6,904 nucleotides of DNA from positions 1-6,904 of the forward strand of contig JAISYD010000150.1 of assembly GCA_031270145.1 (NCBI GenBank), read 5' to 3'. Below, piece after piece: positions 1 through 6,199 of this stretch (positions are counted from its first letter, which is position 1; each line of letters opens with the position of its first letter). The notes below the pieces were generated by a model. It did not search any database. It was not told the DNA's origin and saw only the letters and a list, made by a program, of their open reading frames with translations. The position numbers were made by a program, and so were the translations under genes. Source of the stretch: Planctomycetota bacterium (lineage in GTDB: Bacteria > Planctomycetota > SZUA-567).

Positions 1-96
1 GTGGTGGAGTTTGTCAAGAATGCCGTAGCCGCCAAGCGAAACGGCCGGAGTGCACCGTCTTTGCTCATACCAGAGAATCAACCAATAGCCTCATGA
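1..96 (+). CDS. C-terminal fragment of a plus-strand gene, possibly a LacI-family regulator
   Basis: Frame 1 is open from the window edge for 31 codons and stops at TGA 94-96. The start lies outside the window. The fragment begins VVEFVKNAVAAK and ends SLLIPENQPIAS. A helix-like stretch followed by a short strand reading LLIPE-x-x-x-x-x-S resembles the end of LacI/GalR-family effector domains, where an amphipathic helix is followed by a motif like LLPPELVVRES. That resemblance is weak and is the only basis for the family guess. The gene would converge on the minus-strand operon, with 86 bases between the two stop codons. Being this short, it could also be a chance open frame. Confidence 0.35.
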   Translation: MVEFVKNAVAAKRNGRSAPSLLIPENQPIAS

Positions 97-122
97 ATAA
101 TTGAGCGGTGAACGCTTACGAC

Positions 123-173
123 GATTTTTGCCTGTGACCACCGGCAAGAATCATCCTGGCATCGCCTTTTTTT
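123..173 (+). terminator. Hairpin and T-run between convergent genes
   Basis: GATTTTTGCC at 123-132 pairs with GGCAAGAATC at 143-152. On the plus-strand RNA this gives a 10-bp stem with one G-U pair and a 10-base loop; on the minus-strand RNA the same position is a C-A mismatch. A second tiny GC stem (158-166) is followed directly by seven T at 167-173. Together these could end transcription of the plus-strand gene stopping at 96, and the first hairpin could protect the 3' end of the operon mRNA. Neither part is a textbook terminator, because the strong stem and the T-run are 14 bases apart. Confidence 0.35.
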
Positions 174-182
174 CAGGGACGA

Positions 183-1049
183 CTATGACTTCGTCCGAAC
201 CTTCCTGACCACTCCGGCCAGATAGGCTACACTCTTCACCGCCCATTCCTCCTCCAGGACGAGAGTGGCGGCTAGGCTTCCCCGCCAGGGCGTCCACTGC
301 TCCAGGATGACGTCGGGCCGGCGCCCGGCCCTATCGAAGCGCTCCAGGATGTCGGGGATATTCAGCATGCCTTCTCCGGCCGGGGCGCCTGTGAGAACGA
401 AGCCAAGACCGCAGTCGATTCGGCCTATCCGGTAGTCCTTGGCGTGAAAGCAGTTGGTCACGGGCGCGAGAGCGTCCAGAATACGCCGGGAATCCTCGCC
501 GATTCCATAGGAATTGACGGTGTCGAGGCATATGCCGAAGACGGGGCTAGCGACGTCTTCGACCAGCCGCCGCAGGGCCGCGGCCGGATTCTTGTCGTGA
601 TTCTCCAGCGAGAGGTGAATATTTTTTCGCTCGTAATCGGGCAGGATTTCGCGGAAAAGTCTCGCCGCCCCGCCATAGTCCGAACCCGGCCCGCTCATGG
701 GCAGGATGGTCCGGACCAACCCGGCGCCGAGGTCGGCGGCGATGGCGAGGTGGCGGGTTAGACGCTCCGAATCGATCCCCCGGGTTCCGATCTGGAGCGC
801 CAACCCCTTTTTTTCGGCGAGAGCCCGGAGATTCGCCGAATCCGTTTCCGAGAGCGCATCCAATCCGGGATGATCGCAAATCTGAATCACCTCGACGCCG
901 GGCAGCGCCTTTGCCCTTTCGAACAGCGAAGGTATGGGTATGGGCGTCGATTCCGGCGCAAAGGCTCGGCCTCCCATCCTCCAGGGGAAGGTATAGGTGC
1001 TGATGCCGGTGCGCATGGGATGCGTTTCCTTTGCGAGGCTGTTCACCAT
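183..1049 (-). CDS. Sugar phosphate isomerase/epimerase, xylose-isomerase-like TIM barrel
   Basis: 288 residues, a usual length for the xylose-isomerase-like TIM-barrel family (Pfam AP_endonuc_2), which includes D-tagatose 3-epimerase, hydroxypyruvate isomerase and inosose dehydratase. The protein opens with the typical GISTYTF strand (residues 15-21). The four expected divalent-metal ligands are present in the right order: E149 in LSLENHD, D176 in ICLDTVN, H202 in CFHAKDY and E250 in ILEQW. It should therefore be an active cytoplasmic metal-dependent isomerase, epimerase or dehydratase on a sugar or sugar-acid-like compound; the exact substrate cannot be read from sequence. It is the last gene of the operon, 6 bases after the large TRAP permease. 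I use ATG 1049 (GAAGG 11 bases upstream). ATG 1016, with AAAGGA 10 bases upstream, is a realistic alternative and would start the protein as MRTGISTYTF, closer to most relatives. Confidence 0.88.
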   Translation of the reverse strand: MVNSLAKETHPMRTGISTYTFPWRMGGRAFAPESTPIPIPSLFERAKALPGVEVIQICDHPGLDALSETDSANLRALAEKKGLALQIGTRGIDSERLTRHLAIAADLGAGLVRTILPMSGPGSDYGGAARLFREILPDYERKNIHLSLENHDKNPAAALRRLVEDVASPVFGICLDTVNSYGIGEDSRRILDALAPVTNCFHAKDYRIGRIDCGLGFVLTGAPAGEGMLNIPDILERFDRAGRRPDVILEQWTPWRGSLAATLVLEEEWAVKSVAYLAGVVRKVRTKS

Positions 1050-1055
1050 TCGATT

Positions 1056-2345
1056 CTATACCTTCAATCCCATCCAACGCGGCAGGAACAGAGTAATCTC
1101 GGGAACGTAGGTGAACAGGAACACCGCGATAAACCCCGCCACCACGAAGGGCGCGACCTTGGAACAGATGTCCTTCATGGAGATTTTCGCCACGTTGCAG
1201 GCGACGAACAGATTCACTCCCACCGGCGGCGTGATCATGCCCACCGCGAAGCTGGACACCATGAACACTCCGAAAGCGTAGGGGTTGTAGCCGATCTCCC
1301 CGAGAATCGGAAGGAGAATCGGCAGGAAGATGCAATAGGCCGAGTTCGCCTCCATGAAGCAGCCGGCGATCACGAAAACAATGTTGATGAGGAGCAGGAT
1401 GACGTAGGGATTCGTGGACAGCCGCATGAACGAAGCCGACAGTTCCTCCGCCCCGCCCGTGGTGACCAGGAGCCAGCCGAACACTCCGGCGCAGCCCAGT
1501 ATGAACATGACCACGGCCGAGGTCACCGCCGAATCCACGAACATCCGCCACAGATCCCGGAACTTGATCTCCCGGTGGATGAACAGCCCCACAACAAGGC
1601 CGTACACCACCGCAACGCCGGACGCCTCGGTGGGGGTGAAGATCCCGCCGTAGATGCCGCCCAGGATGATAATTGGCGTCAGAAGCCCCCAGACGGCGTC
1701 CTTGAAGGCGAGCCAGCATTCGCGGACGCTCGCCCTTTCCTGCCGGATGACGCCGGTCCCGTCCCGGCGCATGGACCAGAACGCGGCGAGGCAGTAAGCG
1801 AGGCCCATCACCAGGCCGGGCACTATGCCGCACATGAAAAGATTGCCGACCGAGACTTCCGCCAGCATGGCGAAGATGACGAAGGCGATACTGGGAGGGA
1901 TGATAATGCCGATGCCGCCCGACGCGGCCACCAGGGAGGCGGACATGTTCTTGTTGTAGCCCGCCTGCGCCATGGCCGGAATGAGGATGCCGCCGAGGGC
2001 CGCCACGGTGGCGGGGCCGGAGCCGGAGATGGCGGCGAAGAAACAGGACACCAGGACCACCACGATGGCCATGCCGCCCCGGAGGTGGCCGACGCACACC
2101 TGCGAGAAGCGGATGAGGCGGCGGGAAATGCCTGCGTAGTCCATGAGCACCCCCGCCAGGATGAAAAAGGGGATGGCGAGGAGGACGCTTTTCGACATGG
2201 AGGCGTACATCAGGTTGGCGAAGCTGGTAATGGAAAAATCCTCCATCCTGATGCCGATGAAGGTGGCGAGACCCATCGCGGCCGCGACCGGGACGTTCAG
2301 AAGGAGGAGGACGAAGAATGAGCCGAACAGCAGGACAAGCGTCAT
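1056..2345 (-). CDS. dctM: TRAP transporter large permease, DctM family
   Basis: 429 residues, almost entirely hydrophobic, matching the roughly 425-residue DctM subunit that forms the ion-coupled transport channel of TRAP systems in the inner membrane. Family signatures are clear: SGSGPATVAALG (107-118), GGIGIIIPPS (143-152), GIYGGIFTPTEA (230-241) and ITPPVGVNLF (371-380). The two PP-containing re-entrant segments belong to the elevator-type transport core that carries sodium and substrate in characterised relatives. The start ATG (2345-2343) overlaps the stop of the small permease as ATGA, a usual sign of translational coupling. The reading frame stays open upstream to about 2936, but that extension runs out of frame through the small permease gene and is not real. 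It works with the small permease (2342-2836) and the binding protein (3051-4049). Confidence 0.97.
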   Translation of the reverse strand: MTLVLLFGSFFVLLLLNVPVAAAMGLATFIGIRMEDFSITSFANLMYASMSKSVLLAIPFFILAGVLMDYAGISRRLIRFSQVCVGHLRGGMAIVVVLVSCFFAAISGSGPATVAALGGILIPAMAQAGYNKNMSASLVAASGGIGIIIPPSIAFVIFAMLAEVSVGNLFMCGIVPGLVMGLAYCLAAFWSMRRDGTGVIRQERASVRECWLAFKDAVWGLLTPIIILGGIYGGIFTPTEASGVAVVYGLVVGLFIHREIKFRDLWRMFVDSAVTSAVVMFILGCAGVFGWLLVTTGGAEELSASFMRLSTNPYVILLLINIVFVIAGCFMEANSAYCIFLPILLPILGEIGYNPYAFGVFMVSSFAVGMITPPVGVNLFVACNVAKISMKDICSKVAPFVVAGFIAVFLFTYVPEITLFLPRWMGLKV

Positions 2346-2836
2346 GGGGTCGTCTCCTTTCCGGCGGGTTCGCGCAGCTTCTCGACCCCCACCTGAAGAA
2401 TCCTGAAAAAGATCACCGCCGCCCCGATCGGCACGGCCAGGCCACCCCAGGCGGCGGAAATCTTCAGCCCCGGCATGATGTTCCCGTATTTGAGCTGGTT
2501 CTGCACAAGAAGGACGCCGGACCAGAACACCACCACCATCAGTCCTCCCGAGCACAGGGTGGCCGCGGCCAGGCAACCTCTCTTGAGCCGCTCGGGGAGG
2601 ATGTCGGTGACAAGACTCAAACCGGTGTGGGCGCTTCGTTTGTACCCGAGGGAGATGCCGAACATGGTAAGCCAAACGAACAGGAAAAGGGTCAGTTCCT
2701 CGGTGAAGGAAAAGGGTGTTTGGGGCAGGAGGTAGCGGCAGACGACATTCAGAAAGTTCATCACCACCATCGCGAAGAGTCCCGCGGCCAACGCAATTTC
2801 CTCGATCCAATCGAGGGTCCTGGCGAATAAGTTCAC
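2342..2836 (-). CDS. dctQ: TRAP transporter small permease, DctQ family
   Basis: 164 residues with four predicted membrane segments at about 12-36, 48-65, 88-112 and 126-148, the standard DctQ layout. The conserved segment RYLLPQTPFSFTEELT (34-49) and the K-x-x-x-H of YKRSAH (65-70) are seen in this family. DctQ is the membrane partner of DctM and helps dock the binding protein. The start is GTG (2836-2834): a GGAGG at 2847-2843 sits 6 bases upstream, and the protein begins naturally at MNLFARTLDWIEE. The stop overlaps the DctM start by 4 bases. It is separated from the binding-protein gene by 214 bases, much wider than any other gap in the operon. Confidence 0.95.
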   Translation of the reverse strand: MNLFARTLDWIEEIALAAGLFAMVVMNFLNVVCRYLLPQTPFSFTEELTLFLFVWLTMFGISLGYKRSAHTGLSLVTDILPERLKRGCLAAATLCSGGLMVVVFWSGVLLVQNQLKYGNIMPGLKISAAWGGLAVPIGAAVIFFRILQVGVEKLREPAGKETTP

Positions 2837-3050
2837 TGATTGCCTCCAGGAGGATACCGGCCATAGGATGGCCTGGGGTTGGTTGGATTCGCCGTTGCGG
2901 CGCCTCGTCGGTGCTTGCGATCGACATTGTTGTCATTCAGGGCGCGACGAGGAACGGCAACAATGTCCATCGTGAGCGGGAACGGCATGTGGGGCGCAAG
3001 CGCTCATGCATGGCTTATCCGATGTTTTTTGCCGCCGATTACCCGGCCTT
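2837..3050 (-). promoter_or_regulatory. Structured intergenic leader between dctP and dctQ
   Basis: The 214 bases hold three inverted repeats on the operon RNA. Repeat 1: 2972-2958 pairs with 2932-2918, 14 of 15 positions (ten unbroken pairs, one G-G mismatch, four more). Repeat 2: 2957-2945 pairs with 2910-2892, as 8 plus 5 pairs (6 if base 2958 is borrowed) around a six-base bulge. The arms interleave, so they form either a pseudoknot or alternative hairpins. Repeat 3: 2873-2859, a 6-bp stem with a 3-base loop just before the ribosome binding site. No U-run follows any of them, so they do not look like intrinsic terminators. Likely roles are mRNA processing or stabilisation that lets more binding protein than permease be made, or control of dctQ translation. 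I match it to no known riboswitch class. Confidence 0.6.
2843..2853 (-). promoter_or_regulatory. dctQ ribosome binding site inside a palindrome
   Basis: On the minus strand CCTCC-T-GGAGG reads from 2853 to 2843. The GGAGG half is a near-perfect Shine-Dalgarno sequence, 6 bases before the GTG start of dctQ, and it decides that start. The CCTCC half directly upstream is complementary to it, so part of the site could be masked by a short 4-bp hairpin with a 3-base loop. Confidence 0.6.
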
Positions 3051-4049
3051 TCACTTGATCCCGAACGCCTTGTACAATTCCTCGCCCATCTGTTGGCGAT
3101 ATTGGTCGTAGATGGGCTGCGCGAGTTTCCGGAACACGGCGATCTCCTCCGGCGCCAGTCTGACCACCTGGAGCTTGTATTCGTCGACGAGTTGCTTCAT
3201 GCAGACCTCGTCCCGCCGGCGGGCGGCGACGATTTGCTCCTTCATCGCTTCCCGCGCCGCTTCGGCGAACAGGCGTTTCTCGTCGTCGGAGAGATTGCTC
3301 CAGACCTTCAAGCTCACCGAGAGAATCAGCGGCTCGCAGGAATAATCCCACACCGTCATATGCTTCAATACCTCGCAGAACTTCTGGGTGATGGTCATGT
3401 CGGCGGGGTTTTCCTGGCCGTCCACCGCCCCCTGCTGCAGGGCGGTATAGAGTTCGGAGGCGTTCATGGCGATGGGATCGGCGCCGAGGATTTTGAAGAG
3501 GTCGACGTACATGGCGTTGCCGGGGACGCGGATTTTCAGCCCTTTGAGATCCTCCGGAGTTTTCACGGGCCTGACATTATTGTAGAGCTGGCGGAAGCCC
3601 GATATGCCGTAGGCCAAGGGTTCGGCGCCGGTTTCGCGGATGATTCCGGCTAACGCCTTGCCGCCCTCGCCCTGCATCTTGGCGTCGGCGTCGTCCCAGC
3701 CGTCGAACAGCCAGGGCAGTGCGGGCGCACTGATCCTGACGTTGCCGCCGGCCCAGGTCAGGACGCCGTGGATGGTGACGTCGATATCTCCGGCCTGGAG
3801 CATCTGCAGGGCCTGCGCCTGGCTGCCGCCCGCAAGCTGGGAGTTGGGAAAGATTCTCAGGGTGTACTTGCCGCCGGTCTTCTCGGCCAGGAGCTTTCCG
3901 AAACGTTCGGCGCCGACGCCCCAGGAACTGGTGATGGGGACCGGCATATCGAACTTCAGAACGGTCGTCCCGGCGCCGGCCGCCAGGGTCAGGCAAAACA
4001 TGGCGCACAACGCCAAAAGCGGAAAACGCCTCAACCATGACTTTTTCAT
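3051..4049 (-). CDS. dctP: TRAP transporter solute-binding protein, DctP family
   Basis: 332 residues, the usual size for a DctP-type extracytoplasmic binding protein. Residues 1-26 are a signal peptide: basic MKKSWLRR, a hydrophobic core, and likely cleavage after A26. Family marks are GFRQLYNNVRPVKTPEDLKG (151-170), the LKIRVP segment whose arginine (R174) pairs with the substrate carboxylate in characterised DctP/SiaP proteins, and ALQQGAVDGQENP (203-215). It should bind a carboxylate-containing solute in the periplasm (or outside the membrane) and deliver it to DctQM; the ligand cannot be named. ATG 4049 is chosen because it gives a clean signal peptide and has GAGGAGG 9 bases upstream; the frame stays open to 4142 but the extra residues lack such support. 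It lies 31 bases after the crotonase gene and 214 before dctQ. Confidence 0.96.
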   Translation of the reverse strand: MKKSWLRRFPLLALCAMFCLTLAAGAGTTVLKFDMPVPITSSWGVGAERFGKLLAEKTGGKYTLRIFPNSQLAGGSQAQALQMLQAGDIDVTIHGVLTWAGGNVRISAPALPWLFDGWDDADAKMQGEGGKALAGIIRETGAEPLAYGISGFRQLYNNVRPVKTPEDLKGLKIRVPGNAMYVDLFKILGADPIAMNASELYTALQQGAVDGQENPADMTITQKFCEVLKHMTVWDYSCEPLILSVSLKVWSNLSDDEKRLFAEAAREAMKEQIVAARRRDEVCMKQLVDEYKLQVVRLAPEEIAVFRKLAQPIYDQYRQQMGEELYKAFGIK

Positions 4050-4080
4050 GTTCAATTTCCTCCTCTTGCCAGATGAAACG

Positions 4081-4860
4081 TCATTTTCCGATCCATTTTG
4101 GTTCGCGGCCCGCATTCCTGGCGCGGGCCGACTCCCGCACATCCTCGGTCCACAACATGCTTATCAAAGCGTTTTTGGCATGGGTCATGGCCTGGCCGAG
4201 CGGCAAATCGACCATCTCCGCGTAGGTCTGCCGCCCGTAGCGAATGGCGACGGGACTCCTCTTCGCAATCATCCGGGCGTAGTCCATGGCCGCGTCCATC
4301 ACTCCGCCGGCCGGGACGACCTTGTTCACGATGTCCCAGCGCTCAGCCGTGGCGGCGTCTATCGGGACGCAGGAATAGATCATCTCGAACAGCCGTTTCT
4401 TGGGGATGCATTTGCCGTTGACCGCTAGGGCGATCATCGGGAAGTTGCCGTGGGAAAGCTCGACCAGGCCGAACATCGCGCCTTCTGCGGCCACCGCCAG
4501 ATCGCAGCCCGCGACCACGGTCAGCCCGCCGGCGAGAGCGTGACCCTGCACCGCGGCGATTATCGGCTTCCCGGAGCGGTACAGGGTTTCCTGGAAGCGG
4601 ACGGTGCCGTCGGAGTATTCCCGCTGCTCCAGGGCTGAGCCGTCGGGGAAACCGTCTATGCGCCCGCCGGCGCAGAAGTACTCGCCGGTTCCGGTCAGGA
4701 TGACGGCGCGGACGGTCGAATCCCGGTTGGCCCTGCCGACGGCGTCGGCAAGTTCCTCCACCGCCTCGCGGCCGATGCGGTTCTGCCCATCCGGCGTGTT
4801 CAAGGTCAGAATCGCCGCGTCTTCGCGTCTTTCATAAAGTATGCACCGGTATTCCGGCAT
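4081..4860 (-). CDS. Enoyl-CoA hydratase/isomerase (crotonase) family protein
   Basis: 259 residues, a standard crotonase-fold length. The CoA-thioester oxyanion-hole regions are visible: FCAGGR (62-67) and GHALAGGL (106-113). The CDLAVAAEGAMFG segment (119-131) and the C-terminal TEDVRES...EPKWIGK also fit. Aligned by eye to rat mitochondrial enoyl-CoA hydratase, the glutamate in FGLVELSHG (E134) matches catalytic Glu164, but Glu144 is replaced by threonine (T115 in GGLTVVAGCD). Loss of one acid is common in crotonases that isomerise, racemise, hydrolyse or decarboxylate rather than hydrate, so simple enoyl-CoA hydration is doubtful. It lies 21 bases after the dehydrogenase and 31 before dctP. 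No CoA ligase or transferase is in the window to make its substrate. Family assignment is firm, reaction unknown. Confidence 0.93.
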   Translation of the reverse strand: MPEYRCILYERREDAAILTLNTPDGQNRIGREAVEELADAVGRANRDSTVRAVILTGTGEYFCAGGRIDGFPDGSALEQREYSDGTVRFQETLYRSGKPIIAAVQGHALAGGLTVVAGCDLAVAAEGAMFGLVELSHGNFPMIALAVNGKCIPKKRLFEMIYSCVPIDAATAERWDIVNKVVPAGGVMDAAMDYARMIAKRSPVAIRYGRQTYAEMVDLPLGQAMTHAKNALISMLWTEDVRESARARNAGREPKWIGK

Positions 4861-4881
4861 GGTTTTCCCCTTCCCTTCATT

Positions 4882-5946
4882 TCACTCCGGCAGGAGAAGT
4901 ATCTTGCCGGCAAGCCCCTTCTCGGCCAGTTCAAACGCCTTTTCATATTCCGCGAAGAGATTGAAGCGGTGCGTGGCGAGAGATTCTATCTCCACGACGC
5001 CCGACGCCAGGAGGGACTTCGATATTTCCCAGCTGGCGAAGGTCTCGCGGCCGTGGATGCCGTAGATGGTGGCCGCCTTCCAGACGATGTCGGTACCGGC
5101 GTCCAGGACAAGGGGTTCCGAGGGAAGGCCAGTCATCACCATGGTCCCGCACTTCCGGAGAAGCTCGAATGCCTGTTTCGTCGCCTTGACGTTCCCCGAT
5201 ATCTCGAACACCACCCCGGCCCCGAGTCCGCCCGTACCTTCCCTGACCGCCTTTACCACATCCACATCGCTCCGGCCGGCGTTAAGCACGACGTCGGCGC
5301 CGGCCTTTTTCGCGAGGTCCAGGCGGTAGTCGCTGACATCGGAGGCGAAGATTTTCGCCGCCCCCATGGCCCGCGCCAGCTTGACGGTGAAGAGGCCGAT
5401 GGGCCCGGCGCCGATAACGGCGACGCTGTCGCCAACCATCCCGACCTTGCCGACCCCGTGGACCGCCACGCTGAAGGGCTCGAGCATGGAACCGATTTCG
5501 TAGTTGACGGAATCGGGAAGCTTTTCGCAACTGAATCCGGGGATGAGAACGTATTCGGCGTACACGCCGTTCTTGAAGCGTCGAATGTTCTGACAATTGA
5601 ATCCTTTTCCGGTCCGGCAGAGGTAGCAGTCGCCGCAAGGCAGGTGGGTCTCGGCCGCGATCCGATCCCCGATTTTGACCCGGGTCACGCCTTCTCCCAC
5701 CCCCACCACCTCACCGGAAAACTCGTGCCCCAGAATCCGGGGCAGACCGCTATAGGCCTTGGCGACGTTGGCGGCGGCCCAACTGTTCCATTGGTATATG
5801 TGAACGTCGGTGCCGCATATGGCGCAGGATCGCACCCTGACCAATACCTCGCCCGGCCCTGCCTCGGGGACCGGAAGCGTCTGCAACTCCGCCCCCCTCC
5901 CTTCCCTTGCCTTGACGACCGCCCGCATAGTTTCCGGAATACGCAT
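4882..5946 (-). CDS. Zinc-dependent alcohol dehydrogenase (MDR), L-threonine 3-dehydrogenase-like
   Basis: 354 residues, a usual length for tetrameric zinc MDR dehydrogenases. Catalytic zinc ligands are C44 (AICGTDVHIY), H74-E75 (LGHE) and E156 (LEPF); structural zinc cysteines are C104, C107, C110 and C118. The NAD site is GAGPIG (179-184) with D203 after the second strand, favouring NAD over NADP. GTDVHIYxW and YGIHGRETFASWEISKSLL (295-313) resemble E. coli threonine dehydrogenase, and H101 aligns with its His90, a residue tied to substrate choice. Compared with that enzyme it has about six extra residues in 57-70 and a shorter loop near 120-128, so another secondary alcohol (hydroxy acid, sugar acid or polyol) is quite possible. 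First gene of the operon. ATG 5946 is chosen over an in-frame TTG at 5994, because the extra residues merely translate the purine-rich ribosome-binding region; an ATG seven codons later (5925) is less likely. Confidence 0.92.
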   Translation of the reverse strand: MRIPETMRAVVKAREGRGAELQTLPVPEAGPGEVLVRVRSCAICGTDVHIYQWNSWAAANVAKAYSGLPRILGHEFSGEVVGVGEGVTRVKIGDRIAAETHLPCGDCYLCRTGKGFNCQNIRRFKNGVYAEYVLIPGFSCEKLPDSVNYEIGSMLEPFSVAVHGVGKVGMVGDSVAVIGAGPIGLFTVKLARAMGAAKIFASDVSDYRLDLAKKAGADVVLNAGRSDVDVVKAVREGTGGLGAGVVFEISGNVKATKQAFELLRKCGTMVMTGLPSEPLVLDAGTDIVWKAATIYGIHGRETFASWEISKSLLASGVVEIESLATHRFNLFAEYEKAFELAEKGLAGKILLLPE

Positions 5947-6053
5947 TTCCTGTTCTTCCCCCTTTCCTTCCCCACGCCATTGGAGATTTCCCAATACTTG
6001 CTATGGAAGAGTGCGATAAAGGATTGCGAACCATCCCGTGGCGATCAATTTGC

Positions 6054-6070
6054 CGGGGACTTATTCCCCG
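6054..6070 (-). repeat. Leader hairpin upstream of the dehydrogenase gene
   Basis: CGGGGA and TCCCCG form a perfect 6-bp stem around a 5-base loop. It would lie in the untranslated leader of the operon RNA, roughly 95-110 bases after the predicted transcription start. The sequence after it is not U-rich, so it is not an intrinsic terminator. Confidence 0.5.
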
Positions 6071-6169
6071 ATCCGGTGAACGCATGACCAATTCACCCTG
6101 CTCCTCTTCGTTTTAGTGCGTTGATTTGTCTCGTGAGCCGATGCGATCTGAATGTGGTTTTCGATATAG

Positions 6170-6193
6170 CAGTATACAGTATACCGGTATACT
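6170..6193. promoter_or_regulatory. Probable GntR operator cluster (three GTATAC boxes)
   Basis: GTATAC occurs at 6172-6177, 6179-6184 and 6187-6192. The last two form a perfect 16-bp palindrome, AGTATACCGGTATACT (6178-6193), and the first lies in CAGTATACAG (6170-6179). GTATAC-centred palindromes are known operators of several FCD-type GntR regulators (for example the UxuR/ExuR group). They cover the -10 box and spacer of the operon promoter, so a bound regulator would block RNA polymerase. Assignment to the neighbouring gntR is inference from position and from the fourth copy at the gntR promoter. Confidence 0.72.
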
Positions 6194-6199
6194 TGTCAA
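6171..6199 (-). promoter_or_regulatory. Operon sigma-70 promoter
   Basis: On the minus strand TTGACA (6199-6194), a 17-base spacer and TATACT (6176-6171) make a near-consensus sigma-70 promoter. Transcription should begin near 6164, giving a leader of about 218 bases before the dehydrogenase ATG. The spacer and -10 box are made of the GTATAC operator repeats. Confidence 0.75.

Noticed and set aside
547..2097. A 516-codon minus-strand frame spanning two genes
   Set aside because: It is a shifted frame of the large permease and isomerase genes, very rich in Arg, Gly, Pro and His. It crosses the boundary of two well-supported genes.
870..2321. A 483-codon open frame on the plus strand
   Set aside because: It lies antisense to the isomerase and large permease, both firmly identified. 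Its product is an Asp/Glu/Gly/His-rich string with no recognisable domain, as expected for a mirror frame of GC-rich coding DNA.
2346..2936. A possible long N-terminal extension or DctQ-DctM fusion of the large permease
   Set aside because: The frame is open, but the extension is out of frame with the small permease gene, has no membrane segments typical of DctQ, and the ATGA overlap gives a normal 429-residue DctM. The gene pair is separate, not fused.
3021..3050. Possible intrinsic terminator just after dctP
   Set aside because: The short GC stem (GCCG/CGGC) on the operon RNA is followed by a run of A, not U; the matching T-run lies before the stem when read on the plus strand.
5947..5994. 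In-frame TTG start giving a 16-residue extension of the dehydrogenase
   Set aside because: The extension is the translated ribosome-binding region and is absent from the normal MDR start; ATG 5946 fits better.
5750..6091. A 113-codon minus-strand frame starting at TTG in the leader
   Set aside because: It overlaps the dehydrogenase by about 200 bases out of frame, and its product is Gly/Arg-rich because it translates the purine-rich ribosome-binding stretch.
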